Shown: positions 30,987-32,860 of the stretch, piece by piece | How positions within the stretch are numbered: position 1 is the stretch's first letter | Layout of the letters: each line of letters opens with the position of its first letter | Assembly (NCBI GenBank): GCA_016234555.1 | Contig: JACRBJ010000037.1 | Location: 1 to 32,860, forward strand | Source: Chloroflexota bacterium | GTDB taxonomy: Bacteria > Chloroflexota > Anaerolineae > Anaerolineales > Villigracilaceae | Direction: 5' to 3' | Length of the DNA: 32,860 bases | Translations under genes and position numbers: made by a program | Notes under the pieces: generated by a model | Databases searched by the model: none | Told to the model about the DNA's origin: nothing | The model's input: the letters and a program-made list of their open reading frames with translations, nothing else

Positions 30987-31361
30987 ATGCCCCAACTCAC
31001 ACTTGAATACACCGATAATCTTGAATTCGACGTCCAGCCGCTCCTTGCCCGTCTTCATTCTGAATTGGCAGCTACGGGCGCAATCAACCTGAAGGGACTT
31101 AAGAGTCGAGCCGTCCGTCACAGCGAGTATCGTATTGCAGACGGTAACCCCGAGTACGCGTTTGTCCATGTCAACTTGTTGATTCGTGAGGGACGTCCGC
31201 TCGAAGTCCAAAAGGATGCATCCCAGCGTGTGATGACGGTGTTGAAGGAAACTTTTGGCGCCCGTTTCGAGAGCGGTTATTTGTCCCTCTCGGTCGACAT
31301 CAAGGAGATGCGCGAGGGGATCGCCTTGACGGTTCACAACATCCCCGACATGGGGAAATGA
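30987..31361 (+). CDS. 5-carboxymethyl-2-hydroxymuconate isomerase-like tautomerase
   Basis: The 124-residue protein belongs to the CHMI family (PF02962) of the tautomerase superfamily. It begins Met-Pro-Gln-Leu-Thr-Leu-Glu-Tyr, so removal of Met leaves the catalytic N-terminal proline. Further family marks are Lys-Ser-Arg-Ala-Val-Arg and Ala-Phe-Val-His-Val-Asn. CHMI (HpaF) isomerises a muconate semialdehyde-derived acid in homoprotocatechuate breakdown. Here the aldehyde dehydrogenase and decarboxylase of that route are absent, and the neighbours are GalB and an aldolase. It may therefore tautomerise the ring-cleavage product to the keto form used by GalB, the job of the unrelated GalD (inference). 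Confidence 0.87.
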   Translation: MPQLTLEYTDNLEFDVQPLLARLHSELAATGAINLKGLKSRAVRHSEYRIADGNPEYAFVHVNLLIREGRPLEVQKDASQRVMTVLKETFGARFESGYLSLSVDIKEMREGIALTVHNIPDMGK

Positions 31362-31383
31362 AAATTCTCCAATATGCCTGATG

Positions 31384-31415
31384 AAAAGAGCAGCCCGTTT
31401 TGTGGCTGCTCTTTT
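31384..31415. terminator. Bidirectional terminator between convergent genes
   Basis: AAAAGAGCAGCC (31384-31395) pairs perfectly with GGCTGCTCTTTT (31404-31415) around an 8-nt loop. The A-run and T-run give a U-tract on both strands. It serves the ring-cleavage operon from the left and the CBS-domain regulator from the right. Confidence 0.9.
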
Positions 31416-31428
31416 CTGATAATGATCT

Positions 31429-32298
31429 TTATTCCTTGCCCAAACGTAGAAGTTTGTCGCTATCGCTCTGGCGGAAGGAGAGGACCTCCACATAGCCCAA
31501 TTTGTCGAGTTCCTTGCGCATTTCACCTTCGTCACCGCCGCGCTCTTTCACATCCCAAAAACCGTACTCATCCTCATTGTTGGAGAGAGTTACAGCTACG
31601 ATATAGCTGCCGGCGTTCGATAATGCCTGGATGAATGGGGCGAGATGTCCTTTTTGGTTTGGCAGTTTGGCTTCGATACGGGTGCCCGGCTGGACGCCGC
31701 CCGTTATCTCGACGAAGGTTCTAAAAATATCAGCCGCAGTGATGATGCCAACCAGTATCCCGTCACGCGTAATCAGCAGCGAGTCGATTTTATTTTGCAA
31801 CATAAAGTTTGCCGCATTAGTGATGCTGCAGGATTCATCGACAGCGAGAACAGGGCTGACCATGATGCTTCCCATCGTAACGTTTTCCAATAGTGAGGCG
31901 ATCTCGTATACATTGAGCGTCGTCACGGGGGATGGCGTGGCGCGCAGCATACCGCCGGTGGTGACAATGCCAATTGGTCTGCCTTTATCATCGACAATGG
32001 GTAAATGGTTAATCTTATTTTTCTTCATCAAGTGCAACGCCTCGTTATAGTTGGTTTCGAGACTTGCAACAATTGGGTTGGGGGTCATTCGGTTTTTGAC
32101 ACGCATGGTTTGAGTTACTCCTTTTTCATGAAGACGCTTTTCTACGTCGATTGATTTAATTTGCCATTGCCCGCGATACTTTCCACCCATTTTTCGGGCG
32201 GTGATCTGGTTTTCCGCTACCATTTGACGGATGCGGGCGGTGGAAACGCCGAGACGGTCGGCTGCCTCCTGGGTGGTAAGCCATTCTTTTATTTCCAC
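31429..32298 (-). CDS. HTH-CBS-CBS-ACT-like regulatory protein
   Basis: The 289-residue protein starts with an excisionase/MerR-like HTH (Trp-Leu-Thr-Thr-Gln-Glu-Ala-Ala-Asp-Arg-Leu-Gly-Val-Ser-Thr-Ala-Arg-Ile-Arg-Gln, residues 6-25). Two CBS domains follow (about 66-125 with Met-Thr-Pro-Asn-Pro-Ile-Val, and about 140-195 with Ile-Met-Val-Ser-Pro-Val-Leu-Ala-Val). The last about 75 residues look like an ACT-type domain (His-Leu-Ala-Pro-Phe-Ile-Gln-Ala-Leu-Ser-Asn-Ala-Gly-Ser-Tyr-Ile). CBS pairs bind adenine nucleotides, so it may be an energy- or metabolite-sensing DNA-binding protein. The start is GTG, five bases after AAAGGAG. Two copies of a palindromic operator overlap its promoter and ribosome site, pointing to autoregulation. 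Its other targets are unknown. Confidence 0.88.
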   Translation of the reverse strand: MEIKEWLTTQEAADRLGVSTARIRQMVAENQITARKMGGKYRGQWQIKSIDVEKRLHEKGVTQTMRVKNRMTPNPIVASLETNYNEALHLMKKNKINHLPIVDDKGRPIGIVTTGGMLRATPSPVTTLNVYEIASLLENVTMGSIMVSPVLAVDESCSITNAANFMLQNKIDSLLITRDGILVGIITAADIFRTFVEITGGVQPGTRIEAKLPNQKGHLAPFIQALSNAGSYIVAVTLSNNEDEYGFWDVKERGGDEGEMRKELDKLGYVEVLSFRQSDSDKLLRLGKE

Positions 32299-32306
32299 TA
32301 GAACTC

Positions 32307-32359
32307 CTTTCGCTAGCGTAAGGTGCCTTTATTTTATGTCTTACGCTAGCGAAAGTCAA
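32307..32359 (-). promoter_or_regulatory. Promoter with two inverted operator copies for the CBS regulator
   Basis: On the minus strand TTGACT (32359-32354), 17 bp, TAAAAT (32336-32331) forms the promoter. CTTTCGCTAGCGTAAG (32307-32322) and its exact reverse complement (32340-32355) form a 16-bp perfect inverted repeat with 17 bp between. Each arm is itself nearly palindromic around CGCTAGCG. One copy fills the -35/-10 spacer; the other adjoins the Shine-Dalgarno. Centre spacing is 33 bp, about three helical turns. Confidence 0.72.
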
Positions 32360-32398
32360 TTCATTTTTGGAATAACTCAATTACGGCGGCATATGTAA

Positions 32399-32434
32399 AC
32401 ACCCCGCCCACTGGCTGTGAGACGGGGTGTTTTT
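32399..32434. terminator. Terminator, probably of the truncated minus-strand gene
   Basis: ACACCCCG (32399-32406) pairs with CGGGGTGT (32423-32430), followed by TTTT on the plus strand and by TT on the minus strand. On the minus strand it lies just after the stop of the fragment at 32463, which suits its position as that gene's old terminator. Confidence 0.65.
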
Positions 32435-32462
32435 GATGTCATGATAATTTAGACAGACGCTA

Positions 32463-32565
32463 CTATGCTGCATTTTTTTCAGGCGCTTCTGGAACTTTTT
32501 GTGCCGACGGCTCTTTACCGAACTTCACCAGCAGATAAATCCCTCCCCCACACACCACAATTGCA
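32463..32565 (-). pseudogene. C-terminal fragment of an unidentified membrane protein
   Basis: On the minus strand a frame ends at TAG 32465-32463 after about 35 residues. It has a hydrophobic stretch (Ala-Pro-Ala-Ile-Val-Val-Cys-Gly-Gly-Gly-Ile-Tyr-Leu-Leu-Val) followed by a polar tail ending Pro-Glu-Lys-Asn-Ala-Ala. This is the look of the last membrane helix and cytoplasmic tail of a transporter. Upstream it meets unrelated plus-strand coding sequence near 32565, so the gene is broken there. The family cannot be told. Confidence 0.45.
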
Positions 32566-32643
32566 GGAGCCAGTCATGGCGGCAACCAGTTCGAGACCGA
32601 TGAAAACGCGGCGCTGGTGATTAGTTTCTGGATAAATACTTGA
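32563..32643 (+). pseudogene. C-terminal scrap of an alpha/beta hydrolase
   Basis: One plus-strand frame reads Gly-Ala-Ser-His-Gly-Gly-Asn-Gln-Phe-Glu-Thr, then Ala-Leu-Val-Ile-Ser-Phe-Trp and a stop at 32641-32643. The Gly-Ala-x-His-Gly-Gly motif with a final hydrophobic helix is typical of the catalytic-His end of BD-FAE-type esterases. Everything upstream is missing. It is probably debris from a rearrangement with a relative of the esterases at 26711-28555. Confidence 0.45.
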
Positions 32644-32666
32644 AGTAGAAACGAAATTTCACAAAC

Positions 32667-32699
32667 GATGTCCCCTGAAAATGGGGACATCTTGTTTTT
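32667..32699 (+). terminator. Rho-independent terminator after the hydrolase scrap
   Basis: GATGTCCCC (32667-32675) pairs perfectly with GGGGACATC (32683-32691) around a 7-nt loop and is followed by TTGTTTTT. It lies 24 bp after the stop of the hydrolase fragment and probably belonged to it. From 32700 to the end of the window no gene was recognised. Confidence 0.85.
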
Positions 32700-32860
32700 A
32701 AATATATTTCCACCCGAATAGGGAGTGTCTAAAATCGTGGGCTAACGAAGTCCATTACATGAGAGGCATAACCAGGAAAACGTTGCTTATGAAGTTGCCT
32801 GCTATTGAAGCAAAAAACAAATAAACGCAAGGCACACTCCAGGGCATACGGACAACGAGA

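Noticed and set aside
30987..31361. Complete homoprotocatechuate (Hpa) pathway
   Set aside because: Only the isomerase-like and dioxygenase-like steps would fit. HpaE, HpaG, HpaH and HpaI homologues are absent, and the hydratase and aldolase present are GalB- and RraA-type.
32721..32840. Short inverted repeat GGAGTGT ... ACACTCC about 110 bp apart, possibly a MITE
   Set aside because: Only 7-8 bases pair, no target duplication is visible and the inner sequence shows nothing recognisable. It is compatible with chance.

Overview
The window looks like accessory catabolic chromosome from an uncultured-type member of the Chloroflexota, probably Anaerolineae. The evidence is moderate GC, solute-binding lipoproteins with long Ala/Pro/Thr/Glu linkers after the lipobox, a tungsten aldehyde:ferredoxin oxidoreductase and a complete nickel-pincer cofactor set. 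This placement is inference. No rRNA, tRNA, CRISPR array or phage module was seen.

Layout. 1-480: the tail of an IS transposase and its terminal repeat, inserted in a frameshifted glycoside-hydrolase remnant. 480-1439: a SorC-family regulator. 1587-1996: an orphan internal piece of a ComM/YifB ATPase. 4735-1990 (minus): larB-larE-larC, which build the nickel-pincer cofactor. 4855-5625: an IclR-family regulator, divergent from larB. 11831-5733 (minus): larA, a zinc alcohol dehydrogenase, a GlcF-like Fe-S protein, a GlcD-like flavoprotein and an Ldh_2-family dehydrogenase. This reads as racemisation plus oxidation of one or more 2-hydroxy acids. 12043-14594: a strong promoter with an operator, then cupin, a TIM-barrel protein of unknown function and a creatininase-family (IolN-like) hydrolase. 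14665-22645: AOR, a MoaD-like protein, a full Liv-type ABC importer (GFHM plus binding protein) and a reductive-dehalogenase-like corrinoid/Fe-S protein. 22788-28555: a ribose/galactose-type ABC importer and two tandem paralogous esterases. 28578-31361: a four-gene aromatic meta-cleavage cluster (4-oxalomesaconate hydratase GalB, an RraA/CHA-aldolase-like protein, a two-domain extradiol dioxygenase, a CHM isomerase-like tautomerase). 31429-32298 (minus): an HTH-CBS-CBS regulator with a paired operator. 32463-32860: gene debris.

How the parts connect. Three separate transcription units carry the same pseudo-palindrome, TGAAACA-N-TGTTTCA, or a close variant (12087, 22788, 28611). Two of these sites lie just downstream of, or overlap the start of, near-consensus promoters. 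The site resembles boxes described for IclR-family KdgR, and an IclR-family gene lies in the window, so a small catabolic regulon is plausible. The larA promoter has a different, longer perfect inverted repeat at its start site. One arm of that repeat shares an exact 10-mer with the sorC promoter.

The least ordinary parts are: (i) the AOR-MoaD-Liv-RdhA-like operon, with no Tat signal and no RdhB anchor; (ii) the compact ring-cleavage operon, in which a VOC dioxygenase and a CHMI-type tautomerase sit where GalA and GalD would be expected; and (iii) larA in an operon with three different dehydrogenase systems. The substrates of all three are unknown from sequence alone.
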